Below, piece by piece: positions 17,151 to 24,249 of a stretch of DNA of 46,363 nucleotides. A program made the translations under genes and the position numbers. The notes under the pieces are model-generated. The model searched no databases. It was not told the DNA's origin and saw only the letters and a list, made by a program, of their open reading frames with translations. This DNA is from Chlamydiota bacterium (GTDB taxonomy: Bacteria > Actinomycetota > Thermoleophilia > Solirubrobacterales > Solirubrobacteraceae). The stretch lies in contig CAJCHW010000057.1 in NCBI GenBank assembly GCA_903970125.1, forward strand, positions 1 to 46,363. The letters run 5' to 3'. Position 1 is the stretch's first letter. Each line of letters starts with the position of its first letter.

Positions 17151-17273
17151 CCGGCGGCGGCCGTCACTTTTTGGGTACCGGGCGATCGTCGTCGCCGGCC
17201 GATCTGGCCGCTCGAATCGTAGTCACCGTTGATGGTTGCAATGATCGCCGCGGGGGAAGCTCGATTGACACGG

Positions 17274-18359
17274 TCACGCTGCCGACCCGTCCGAGCGCGC
17301 GAGCTCCATGCTCGCCAGTAGCGCCGCGCCGCGCACCCCCGCCTGGGGTCCCGAGCGCGCGAGGCGAATCTCCGTGCACGTGCCCACGCCGGGCAGCACA
17401 AAGCGCCACGCCGTCTGCTGTGCGGCCTGCAGCAGCAACTCTCCCGCCGCCGAGACTCCGCCGCCGATTGCCACCACTTCCGGGTCAAGCGTGTTGATCG
17501 CGTTTGCAATGCCAACACCGAGCCGTTCGCCGATCAACCTGACCGTCGCCGCCGCATGTTCGTCTCCGTCGCGCGCGGCTGTGACGGCATATGGACCACT
17601 GACCTGCACGCCGTCTGCCGCCAAGCGTCCCAGCGCTGATTGCGGATGAGCCGCGGCGCTGCTGCGTGCGAGTGTGTCCAGCGCGCGCCCCGCCGCCACG
17701 GACTCAAGTGAACCGGCACGCGGGAACTCCCGGGTGGCCTGGCCCGCAGCCGCCGGAGCGGGCTCGGCGTGGGCGCCGTCGGAGAGGTCGAGCGCCACGA
17801 TCGTGTGCCCAAGCTCAGCGGCTGCGCCTGTGGCCCCGCGGTATGGCCGTCCGTCGATGACGATGCCTCCACCTACACCTGTGCCAGCCGTGAACATCAC
17901 AAGGTTTGGCGTCTGCAGCTTGCCGTGCTCGTCATGGGCCTCGGCCAGCGCTGCCACGGTGGCGTCGTTGTCCACAAACACAGGCACGCCATCCAGGCGT
18001 GCTTGCATGACCTCGCGCATTGGCACGTCGGTCAAAGGCACGTTGACGCTCGAACGCACGCGGCCGGTTGCAAACTCGATCACCGACGGTATGCCCAGGC
18101 CCACGGCCGCCACGGGGTGCTCACTTGAATCGATCGCCTTGGCTATGCCCTCACTAAGCTGCTCGATCAACGCTTTCTGACTGGACTTCTCTGTGGCCAT
18201 GAGCACGGGCTCGCTGAAGCTGCCGGCAGACATCCTCCCGATCGAGACCTTGGTGCCACCGACGTCTACGCCAATGTACGTGCGCACCGCCCCGGGTTGC
18301 GTTACGTCGGGGCTGCCAAGAGTGTGAGCGACAGGTTTCACGGACGGGCCAGCGCTCAT
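17274..18359 (-). CDS. ROK-family sugar kinase (probable glucokinase) lacking the zinc cysteine motif
   Basis: A 361-residue ROK protein. The phosphate-binding GVDVGGTK is at about 30-37, the catalytic Asp is in FVDNDATVAAL, GTGVGGGIVIDG follows, and the conserved ELGH is intact. Glucokinases of this family phosphorylate glucose to glucose 6-phosphate, the zwf substrate, which fits its place 174 nt before gnd on the same strand. The usual CxCGxxGCxE zinc-binding motif after ELGH is missing: that region has no cysteine and is Ala/Pro-rich. ATG at 18359 was chosen; a GTG about 25 codons later, just before TYIGVD, is an alternative. Another sugar specificity is possible. Confidence 0.82.
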   Translation of the reverse strand: MSAGPSVKPVAHTLGSPDVTQPGAVRTYIGVDVGGTKVSIGRMSAGSFSEPVLMATEKSSQKALIEQLSEGIAKAIDSSEHPVAAVGLGIPSVIEFATGRVRSSVNVPLTDVPMREVMQARLDGVPVFVDNDATVAALAEAHDEHGKLQTPNLVMFTAGTGVGGGIVIDGRPYRGATGAAAELGHTIVALDLSDGAHAEPAPAAAGQATREFPRAGSLESVAAGRALDTLARSSAAAHPQSALGRLAADGVQVSGPYAVTAARDGDEHAAATVRLIGERLGVGIANAINTLDPEVVAIGGGVSAAGELLLQAAQQTAWRFVLPGVGTCTEIRLARSGPQAGVRGAALLASMELARSDGSAA

Positions 18360-18395
18360 TGTTGGACGGTAACGGATACCGCGCGCATGGGTGCT

Positions 18396-18405
18396 CCTAT
18401 ACGCT
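18396..18405. promoter_or_regulatory. Overlapping divergent -10 boxes for glucokinase and glpX
   Basis: On the plus strand TACGCT (18400-18405) lies 9 nt before the glpX ATG. On the minus strand TATAGG (18401 down to 18396) faces glucokinase, about 36 nt before its ATG. The two boxes share two base pairs. Confidence 0.4.
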
Positions 18406-18414
18406 CCCGGCCTG

Positions 18415-19437
18415 ATGGCCTCCCCACCCCCAAACGGTGGCTCGGACCCTACCCGCGCCAAGCCCGACCGCAACCTTGCGCTCGAGCTTGCGCGCGTGAC
18501 AGAGGCAGCCGCACTCGCCGCGGCACCGCTGGTGGGAATGGGTGACAAGGAGGCCGCGGACCAGGCCGCTGTCGATGGCATGCGCCACATGCTCCACTCC
18601 GTGCAGATGGACGGGGTGGTGGTGATCGGCGAGGGTGAGAAGGATGAGGCCCCGATGCTTTACAACGGCGAGCACATCGGCGACGGCTCGCCGCCTCAGG
18701 TTGATATCGCCGTGGACCCCCTGGAGGGCACGGAGCTCGCCGCTAACGGCATGCCCTCCGCGCTCGCCGTGATCGCGCTGTCCGAGCGCGGCGCAATGTT
18801 CAACCCTGGTCCCTGCGTGTACATGGAAAAGCTCGCTGGAGCGCCCGAGATCGCCGACCTGCTCGACCTTGACCGCCCACTGGCCGACACCGTCCGTCTG
18901 ATCGCCGAGCGCAGGGGCTGCGCGGTCGAGGAAGTGATGGTTGTCGTGCTCGATCGGCCACGCCACAAGGAGGGCATCGAAGCGATCCGCAATGCTGGCG
19001 CGCGTGTACGCCTGATCCTGCACGGCGACGTCTCTGCGGCGCTTTTGGCCGTCACCGAGCGTTCGCGCGTGGATCTGTTGTGGGGAATCGGCGGCACGCC
19101 CGAGGGCGTGATCACGGCGGCTGCGATCAAATGCCTTGGGGGGCAGATCCTGGGACGGCTCTGGCCACGCAACGATCACGAGCGTCAGGCGGCGCTCGAC
19201 GCCGGTTACGACCTCGATCGCGTGCTCGATCGCGACGATCTCGTGGCCGGAGACGACGTCTTCTTCTCAGCCACCGGTATCACCGACGGCGACGTGTTGC
19301 AGGGGGTTCGTTATCCAACCCTGGGAGGGGCCACCACCGAATCGCTTGTGATGCGTACTCGCTCGGGCACTGTCCGGCGCATCCGCGCAACGCATGATCG
19401 CGCGAAGCTAAGAAGCTTGCGCGGCGGGCGGCTCTGA
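18415..19437 (+). CDS. glpX: Class II fructose-1,6-bisphosphatase (GlpX)
   Basis: A 340-residue GlpX-type phosphatase. Family signatures are VVIGEGEKDEAPML, the metal-binding VDPLEGTELAANG, PRHKEGI, LLWGIGGTPEGVI and FSATGITDGD. It hydrolyses fructose 1,6-bisphosphate to fructose 6-phosphate in gluconeogenesis, and some homologues also act on sedoheptulose 1,7-bisphosphate. It is divergent from the glucokinase/pentose phosphate run, so sugar phosphates for both directions are handled here. ATG at 18415 is preferred over GTG 18391, since a TACGCT box lies 9 nt before it. Its last 30 bp overlap the 3' end of the convergent unknown gene. Confidence 0.95.
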   Translation: MASPPPNGGSDPTRAKPDRNLALELARVTEAAALAAAPLVGMGDKEAADQAAVDGMRHMLHSVQMDGVVVIGEGEKDEAPMLYNGEHIGDGSPPQVDIAVDPLEGTELAANGMPSALAVIALSERGAMFNPGPCVYMEKLAGAPEIADLLDLDRPLADTVRLIAERRGCAVEEVMVVVLDRPRHKEGIEAIRNAGARVRLILHGDVSAALLAVTERSRVDLLWGIGGTPEGVITAAAIKCLGGQILGRLWPRNDHERQAALDAGYDLDRVLDRDDLVAGDDVFFSATGITDGDVLQGVRYPTLGGATTESLVMRTRSGTVRRIRATHDRAKLRSLRGGRL

Positions 19438-20172
19438 GTCGCGCCTTCCTGCGCGTCTGTCGTGGGCCGCTGCGAACCGCCGGATCTTTGAGCCCTCGAG
19501 GTGGGGGATGCCATGGGGGCTGCTTCTGCGCACAAGGGAGCGTAGGAACGCGTGCGTGATCAGCACGTGGATGCGCGACTGGGTGATGTCGTAGAGCCGG
19601 CGGCTGAGCGAAAATGCGATTGCGGGGTAAAAGCTTGCGACCTCGACCTCGATGTGCACGCACGCCGGCGTGATGCTCGCGCCGGCGGCCGTCGCGAGCC
19701 CAATCTCTTGAGCGCTGCCATCGAGCGGCAACTGCCGGCGCCGCACCTCGATCTGCAGATGGCCCTGGTCTGAGGCCGCCGACCCGCGCCGCCGCGGTCC
19801 CGCCACGAGCAGCCCCCCCTCGATGCGCCACCGCACCAGGCCACGGTCGGCGGCCATTGCGTATTCGGGCTCGGCAAAGGTGATCAGCTTGATCGCGGGC
19901 ACGAGCAGCACGACCGCGCGCCCTTGCCCGTGGTAGTGCACGTGGACCACTCCCAGCGTGATCCGCGCTAGAAAGCGCCAGTAGGTACGTGCCAGGCGCT
20001 CAAGATGTTCCGCTGACCACACCTCACGCAGTGCCGGCTCGGTCATCAGCACGTCGGCGGCTTGCACAGACCGGACAGCGCCCGTGCGCGGGTCTGTGCT
20101 CGTGTGGTCGCTCAGGTTCTTGATTGCAGCGTCGCGTGGCTTGCGGCCGCTGCGCTGAAACGGATTCGCCAT
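19408..20172 (-). CDS. Conserved hypothetical protein
   Basis: A 254-residue protein I do not recognise. The middle region alternates strands and reads like one compact alpha/beta domain: EHLERLARTYWRFLARIT, then GRAVVLLVPAIKLI and RGLVRWRIEGGLLV, and later TQSRIHVLITHAFLRSL. There is no signal peptide, membrane span or known catalytic motif. The C-terminal 45 residues are basic and poorly conserved-looking, and they overlap the glpX stop by 30 bp. ATG at 20172 lies about 9 nt after a TAGCCT box; GTG at 20181 is the alternative. It is divergent from the degenerate GGDEF protein and appears to share its promoter region. Codon use looks genuine. Confidence 0.65.
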   Translation of the reverse strand: MANPFQRSGRKPRDAAIKNLSDHTSTDPRTGAVRSVQAADVLMTEPALREVWSAEHLERLARTYWRFLARITLGVVHVHYHGQGRAVVLLVPAIKLITFAEPEYAMAADRGLVRWRIEGGLLVAGPRRRGSAASDQGHLQIEVRRRQLPLDGSAQEIGLATAAGASITPACVHIEVEVASFYPAIAFSLSRRLYDITQSRIHVLITHAFLRSLVRRSSPHGIPHLEGSKIRRFAAAHDRRAGRRDSEPPAAQAS

Positions 20173-20181
20173 CTCCCACAC

Positions 20182-20191
20182 AGGCTACGCT
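20182..20191. promoter_or_regulatory. Overlapping divergent -10 boxes
   Basis: TACGCT (20186-20191) lies 6 nt before the plus-strand GTG at 20198. TAGCCT (20187 down to 20182) lies 9 nt before the minus-strand ATG at 20172. The boxes share TA. Confidence 0.4.
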
Positions 20192-20197
20192 TGCCGA

Positions 20198-21427
20198 GTG
20201 AGCGTGCCTGCGGACAATCTACGTCCTCCCGCGGCCGTGAACATCGATCTGGACCTGCTGCCCCAGTCCGCCGAGCAGCTGGCCAAGCGGTGGCTGCTGG
20301 CGCTGCTGGCATCGCGCCCCCTCGCCCAGGCCGTACAGATGCCCTTGCAATGCGTCGCCGATCAGGGCCCGCAGCTGTGCGCGCTGCTCGTGGGGGCACT
20401 CAGCTCCGATGCCCAGCTACAACAGCTGAGCGCTGGCACTGCGGGCGACCCCGCCCTTAGCGATTCCGAGCTGGTGGCAGCCGTTGTGGCGCTGGCCGGC
20501 AGCTCCGAGCCGGCGGCCACCGTGGCAGTCGTCGAGACGCTGCGGCGCGTGCTGTGGGCCTCGCTTGCGGGCACCGTCAGTGACCTGACCGCTGCGCAAG
20601 CCGGGGATGTCGCCGACAGGCTCGCGCACGTCTGCTCGGTGCTCACAACCGCGGTGGTCGCGCACACAAACAATGCCGCCTCCAGCGCCGGAGCCGTGTC
20701 GGAGCCCGACTCCCAGCTCGACCCCCCCCAGCAGCCACAGCGCCAGCACAGCGATCGCTCGCCAGTGGCCGATCCCGAGCGCTACCCGCGCATCGACGTC
20801 CGTCGAAACGGCGCAATCGACGTGCCTGACGAGATCGCGGACGCCTGGGCAATCGGCGATCCTGCGCCGCTCAGCGATCCGGCGGAGCAGCCGCTCAGCG
20901 ATCAGGCCGAGCAGGCGCCCGCTACCGCGCCGCGCGCGCGTGTCGGCCCAGTCGCGCTGCCCGATGGATGGATCGGCGCTCTCGGCGAGCCGGTCTCAGG
21001 CGGTGCTGCCGCGCCAACTGAGTTCGCGGTGCTGCTGATCGAGGTCCTAAGCGCCGAGCGCCTGCTGCGGGCCGACATCGCGGCTGAAGCCGAAGCGTTG
21101 ATGGCCGCTGTGCACGGTGTGCTGCGCGGCGCTCTGCGGCCGCTTGATTTGCTCGAGCAGGAGAGCGCTGGGCGCTGGTGGCTGCTCGCCCCTGGCGCCG
21201 ATCTGGCCGCCGCGCGGCAGATGGCCGAGCGTCTCGCCGACACAGTGCGCGCAACGGTCTCAGACCGACTCGCGCCGCTCGAGGTCGCCATTGGCGTCGC
21301 CGCCTCCCCGGACCACGGCACCGGCGCGCTTGAGCTCGGCGAGCGTGCCGAAGAAGAGCTCTACGCCGCGCGTGCCGCGGGCGTGTCTGTGATGCCCTCC
21401 ACCGCGAGCGCGGTTACGGGCGACTAG
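20198..21427 (+). CDS. Protein with a degenerate GGDEF-like C-terminal domain
   Basis: A 409-residue soluble protein. The N-terminal third (about 20-165) is helical, Ala/Leu-rich and unrecognised. A Pro/Gln/Asp-rich linker spans about 165-270. The C-terminal part (about 270-400) follows the order of a diguanylate cyclase domain: a FAVLLIEV strand, helix, RPLDLLEQ, then WWLLAPGADLAAARQMAERL and EVAIGVAASPDHG, ending ELYAARAAGVSVM. At the GGDEF signature the sequence reads AGRWW, so the catalytic and metal-binding residues are gone. It is probably a structural or regulatory derivative rather than a cyclase. GTG at 20198 is 6 nt after a TACGCT box. The stop overlaps the convergent rlpA stop by 4 bp. 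Confidence 0.65.
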   Translation: MSVPADNLRPPAAVNIDLDLLPQSAEQLAKRWLLALLASRPLAQAVQMPLQCVADQGPQLCALLVGALSSDAQLQQLSAGTAGDPALSDSELVAAVVALAGSSEPAATVAVVETLRRVLWASLAGTVSDLTAAQAGDVADRLAHVCSVLTTAVVAHTNNAASSAGAVSEPDSQLDPPQQPQRQHSDRSPVADPERYPRIDVRRNGAIDVPDEIADAWAIGDPAPLSDPAEQPLSDQAEQAPATAPRARVGPVALPDGWIGALGEPVSGGAAAPTEFAVLLIEVLSAERLLRADIAAEAEALMAAVHGVLRGALRPLDLLEQESAGRWWLLAPGADLAAARQMAERLADTVRATVSDRLAPLEVAIGVAASPDHGTGALELGERAEEELYAARAAGVSVMPSTASAVTGD

Positions 21428-22026
21428 CCTGCTGCTGCGCCGCTTTCGGTCGGTTCCGTCGGTTCCGTCGGGCTGACGCCCATGATCCCGGGAGCGCCCG
21501 GTTCGGCCAGGCTCCCGCCGGTGGGCGTTGACTTGGGGTTGGCCACCATGCCCAGCGTTGGTGTGTTCGGTGCGATTCCCACCACTCTCGCCTTGAGACG
21601 GGCCGTTCCCGAGACGCCCAGCCTGCGGGCCGCCAGTGCTGTCAGGTCCCACGTGACTCCCGGGGCGTATGGGCCTCGATCGATCACGGGGGCGATCAGG
21701 TGGTGTCCGTGGTAGCTGAGCGCAACTAGCGTGCCGCACGGCAGCGTCTTGTGGGCCAAGCCGATGACGCGGGGCGTGAGCACCTGACCGCACGCCGTGC
21801 GTCTGCCGTACAGGCCCGGGCCAAACCACGTGGCGATGCCCGCGTGGCGGTGATGATGGTGGCGATGATGGCCCGCGTCAATCGGGATCACGCCCGCGTT
21901 GGCGGCTTGCGTGGGCGCGGTCACCGCGCCCGTGCTCGCCATGCCAGTGGCCGCGAATGTGGCCACGCAAAGGGAGCTTGCCGCGACGGCTAGCGCGATG
22001 CTCCTGTGCTTGCGGTCGATTCGCAT
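21424..22026 (-). CDS. RlpA-like double-psi beta-barrel secreted protein
   Basis: A 200-residue exported protein. A basic start plus hydrophobic segment (about 1-32) forms a signal peptide. A His-rich spacer (about 52-60) leads into a double-psi beta-barrel domain with GIATWFGPGLYGRRTACG, TLPCGTLVAL, VIDRGPYAPG and LTALAARRLG. RlpA proteins are septal or cell-wall lytic transglycosylases, and resuscitation-factor-like DPBB proteins also act on peptidoglycan. The barrel Asp of VIDRGPY is present. The tail is Thr/Pro/Glu-rich with PTEPTEPTE. A c-di-AMP riboswitch occupies its entire leader, consistent with known control of wall hydrolases in actinobacteria. There is no Shine-Dalgarno between aptamer and ATG. 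Confidence 0.85.
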   Translation of the reverse strand: MRIDRKHRSIALAVAASSLCVATFAATGMASTGAVTAPTQAANAGVIPIDAGHHRHHHHRHAGIATWFGPGLYGRRTACGQVLTPRVIGLAHKTLPCGTLVALSYHGHHLIAPVIDRGPYAPGVTWDLTALAARRLGVSGTARLKARVVGIAPNTPTLGMVANPKSTPTGGSLAEPGAPGIMGVSPTEPTEPTESGAAAG

Positions 22027-22031
22027 AGGGG

Positions 22032-22172
22032 ACAGTGCCTACGGGGTGAGCTGACGGGCTCGCGCTGAAAGTCAGCGCTACGACTCGCTTGGAGTCGATT
22101 CGCCCCATGGGACATGCCACGCTCGGCCAGCCCCAGTGGTTCCCCCGCCGCCTGTGACCTGAGCCATAGGCG
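22032..22172 (-). ncRNA. c-di-AMP riboswitch (ydaO/yuaA motif)
   Basis: Read on the minus strand, the leader carries the conserved ydaO blocks in order: GCCTATGGCTCAGGTCACAG, GGGGGAACCACTGGGG, GGGGCGAATC, a variable stem-loop (GACTC/GAGTC), then CCCGTCAGCTCACC and CGTAGGC. GCCTA at the 5' end pairs with TAGGC at the 3' end to form P1. This class binds c-di-AMP and usually switches off genes for wall hydrolases and osmolyte transport. A TATAGT box lies just upstream. The rlpA ATG is 10 nt past the P1 strand with no terminator hairpin, which suggests control of translation initiation or termination within the aptamer. Confidence 0.88.
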
Positions 22173-22185
22173 CTCGGCAGGCGGG

Positions 22186-22191
22186 ACTATA
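22186..22191 (-). promoter_or_regulatory. Putative -10 box (TATAGT) for the riboswitch-rlpA transcript
   Basis: TATAGT is a five-of-six consensus match, placed so that transcription would start around 22179, immediately before the aptamer. Confidence 0.55.
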
Positions 22192-22223
22192 TCGGCGCGC
22201 GCGGCGCGCGGCTTGCCGGCGCG

Positions 22224-22826
22224 TCAGCGCTTGGGTAAGAGGCTCAACGCGCGCTTGAATGCCGCGCCGCCCGCGACCGCACCCGCCTTGGCGAGCTCCT
22301 CGAACCCCTCTGCAGCAGCCTCTATCAGCGACGTTGCCATCTCCACGCGCGACGGCGGCTCGACTGCAGTCCCCATGCGCACCCCCTCGGTCTCAAAACC
22401 TTGGGCCGGTATCTGGATCCCAGATCCCGACTTACCCGGAGTGCGCTTCGCGCCCCTTGAGGCCGGCGCTCGCGCCGCAGCACCTGCCCGCGGCGCCGAC
22501 GCCTTTTTGCGCGTCGATGTGCGCGCCCCCCGGCTGGCTTTGGGGCGTGACGCCTGCGTGCCCGCACCGGGAGTGGGCGCTGCTGCGCGCGCGCCGCCCC
22601 CGTCGGCAGCCGGCGAGCGACGCTTTGTGCGCCTGCCTGGACGGCGCCGCGGGAGGCTCGCGAGCACGTTGTCCTGTGCCGCCAAAGCCGCCGCGTCGGG
22701 CGCTGGCGCCACCTCGTGCTCGCCTGCCTCCTGGGCGCCCGTACCTGACGGGTTGTCGGACTTTGCGGCCCCGTGGGCCTGCCGCTCGGTGTCTGTGGCT
22801 TCGCGCTCAGGCATGGGCCCTATCAT
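22224..22826 (-). CDS. Basic, low-complexity hypothetical protein
   Basis: A 200-residue protein with no recognised domain. Residues 1-55 are acidic and polar. Residues 58-140 are rich in Arg, Ala, Pro and Lys with clusters such as PRRRPGRRTKRR, resembling nucleic-acid-binding tails or AT-hook-like segments. The C-terminal 40 residues form a probable amphipathic helix (EMATSLIEAAAEGFEELA) ending in a basic KR. ATG at 22826 or 22814 could be the start; neither has a good Shine-Dalgarno. It is divergent from the sigma factor gene and lies upstream of the rlpA promoter. Third-position GC bias supports coding, but composition alone could mislead. Confidence 0.5.
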   Translation of the reverse strand: MIGPMPEREATDTERQAHGAAKSDNPSGTGAQEAGEHEVAPAPDAAALAAQDNVLASLPRRRPGRRTKRRSPAADGGGARAAAPTPGAGTQASRPKASRGARTSTRKKASAPRAGAAARAPASRGAKRTPGKSGSGIQIPAQGFETEGVRMGTAVEPPSRVEMATSLIEAAAEGFEELAKAGAVAGGAAFKRALSLLPKR

Positions 22827-22958
22827 TACCTACATGGTCATCGGGGGGGCCCCCGGCGGTGTACCGCTCTTGGCGGATCGATTACGAACCGTTAGCATGG
22901 ACCCACACGCCGCGCACCATACGCGTTTTGGCGGGGGATCTTCTTGAAGTTGGTGGGC

Positions 22959-22964
22959 GATAAT
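22959..22964 (+). promoter_or_regulatory. Putative -10 box (GATAAT) of the sigA leader ORF
   Basis: GATAAT matches TATAAT at five of six positions and lies 7 nt before ATG 22972. A second TAnnnT (TAGGCT, 23013-23018) lies closer to sigA. The rest of 22827-22958 shows no gene; it includes a 10-bp GGGGGCCCCC palindrome at 22845-22854. Confidence 0.45.
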
Positions 22965-22971
22965 GGTCGGT

Positions 22972-23040
22972 ATGAGCCGTGCTGCCGTCGCGGGGGTTCG
23001 CGGACTGCGGTCTAGGCTCTGTAGAGAGAGACGAGCGTAA
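22972..23040 (+). CDS. 22-residue leader peptide ORF abutting sigA
   Basis: ATG at 22972 opens a 22-codon ORF (MSRAAVAGVRGLRSRL, then CRERRA) whose TAA at 23038-23040 is immediately followed by the sigA ATG. A GATAAT box 7 nt upstream would make it a leaderless message. Seven of 22 residues are Arg. The exact stop-start junction suggests translational coupling: ribosomes finishing the leader could re-initiate on sigA. It could also be chance, since the GAGAGAG before sigA could serve as its own binding site. No function can be assigned. Confidence 0.45.
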   Translation: MSRAAVAGVRGLRSRLCRERRA

Positions 23041-24144
23041 ATGTCGGTTATCGAGCTGCAGGAACTGGATGAGATCAAGGGGCTGCTGGCCAAGGGCCAG
23101 CAGGTCGGCGTACTGACCTACGCCGAGATCGTGGTGGCCACCGCGGAGCTGGACCTGGACGAGTCTGACGTGGAGGAGCTGCACGTCTTCTTCGAGCGCG
23201 CTGAGATCGAGCTTGTCGAGGACATAGACCCGGCTACAGCAGCCGCGCTTGAAGTAGAACGGGCCCCGGAGGGCCGCAGCCGGCGTAAGGCCAAGGCGAC
23301 GCTGGACCTCAAGCCGGACATGACGACCGACTCGCTGCAGCTGTTCCTCAAAGACATCGGCAAGGTGCGCCTGCTCACTGCCCAGGAGGAGGTCGATCTG
23401 GCCAAGCGGATCGAGCGCGGCGACCTTGACGCCAAGCAGAAGATGGTCGAGTCCAACCTGCGCCTGGTCGTTTCGATCGCCAAGAACTATCGCAACCAGG
23501 GCCTGCCGTTTTTGGACCTCATCCAGGAGGGCACGCTTGGCCTCGTGCGTGCCGCCGAGAAGTTCGACTACCGCAAGGGCTTCAAGTTCTCCACGTACGC
23601 CACGTGGTGGATTCGTCAGGCGATCGCTCGTGCGCTCGCAGACAAGGCCCGCACGATCAGGATCCCTGTGCACGTGGTCGAGAAGCTCAACAAGATCGGC
23701 CGCGCCGAGCGCAAGCTGGTGACCGAGCTTGGGCGTGAGCCCACTCCCGAGGAGATCGCCGCCGTAACCGACATCGAGCCCGAGGAGGTCGATGCGATCA
23801 AGCGCTCCGCCCAGGCGCCCGTCTCACTGGAGAAGCCTGTTGGCGACGAGGAGGAGTCGGAGTTCGGGCAGTTCATCGCCGACGAGCGCGCCGAGTCGCC
23901 GTATGAGCGCGCAGCCGAGATTCTTACCAAGGAGGCGCTGCGGGAGGCCCTTGAGAACCTTTCCTACCGCGAGCGTCGGGTCCTGGAGCTTCGCTACGGC
24001 CTTGGCGGCGAGCACCCGCGCACGCTCGACGAGGTCGGCCGCACGTTCAACGTCACGCGCGAGCGCATCCGCCAGATCGAGAACCAGTCGCTGAAGAAGC
24101 TGCAGTCGCTCGCGGAGGCCCAGAAGCTCCGCGAGGTCGCCTGA
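23041..24144 (+). CDS. sigA: Primary RNA polymerase sigma factor (RpoD/SigA)
   Basis: A 367-residue sigma-70 protein. An acidic region-1.1-like N-terminus (1-80) is followed by region 1.2 ([19 protein letters not shown]) and region 2 ([45 protein letters not shown]). Region 3 includes [11 protein letters not shown], and region 4 has [16 protein letters not shown] with the helix-turn-helix [20 protein letters not shown]. All regions are present and canonical for a housekeeping factor, which recruits RNA polymerase to -35/-10 promoters. GAGAGAG lies about 10 nt upstream. The ATG directly follows the TAA of a short leader ORF. A hairpin follows the stop before pilT. Confidence 0.95.
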   Translation: MSVIELQELDEIKGLLAKGQQVGVLTYAEIVVATAELDLDESDVEELHVFFERAEIELVEDIDPATAAALEVERAPEGRSRRKAKATLDLKPDMTTDSLQLFLKDIGKVRLLTAQEEVDLAKRIERGDLDAKQKMVESNLRLVVSIAKNYRNQGLPFLDLIQEGTLGLVRAAEKFDYRKGFKFSTYATWWIRQAIARALADKARTIRIPVHVVEKLNKIGRAERKLVTELGREPTPEEIAAVTDIEPEEVDAIKRSAQAPVSLEKPVGDEEESEFGQFIADERAESPYERAAEILTKEALREALENLSYRERRVLELRYGLGGEHPRTLDEVGRTFNVTRERIRQIENQSLKKLQSLAEAQKLREVA

Positions 24145-24161
24145 AGTCCAACTGATCTCGC

Positions 24162-24206
24162 CCGCGTCCCGCCAAGCCCTGGAGGCCGTATGTCCAGGTG
24201 ACGCGG
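24162..24206 (+). terminator. Two-part GC-rich hairpin after sigA
   Basis: CCGCGTC (24162-24168) pairs with GACGCGG (24200-24206), and inside it CCTGGA (24178-24183) pairs with TCCAGG (24193-24198). No T-tract follows. It may terminate sigA or act as a processing site before pilT. Confidence 0.4.
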
Positions 24207-24249
24207 ACGACCTTAAGGCCCCACCAGCCGTGGCCGATGGCACAGCACG

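Noticed and set aside
22845..22854. GGGGGCCCCC palindrome between the basic protein gene and sigA
   Set aside because: Short and expected in GC-rich DNA; no partner element or conserved operator pattern was seen.
24145..24249. Possible c-di-GMP-I (GEMM) riboswitch before pilT
   Set aside because: The end (GCCGTGGCCGATGG) looks similar, but the conserved core with GACGCAAAGCC and the tetraloop receptor is missing; the stems found are a simple nested hairpin.
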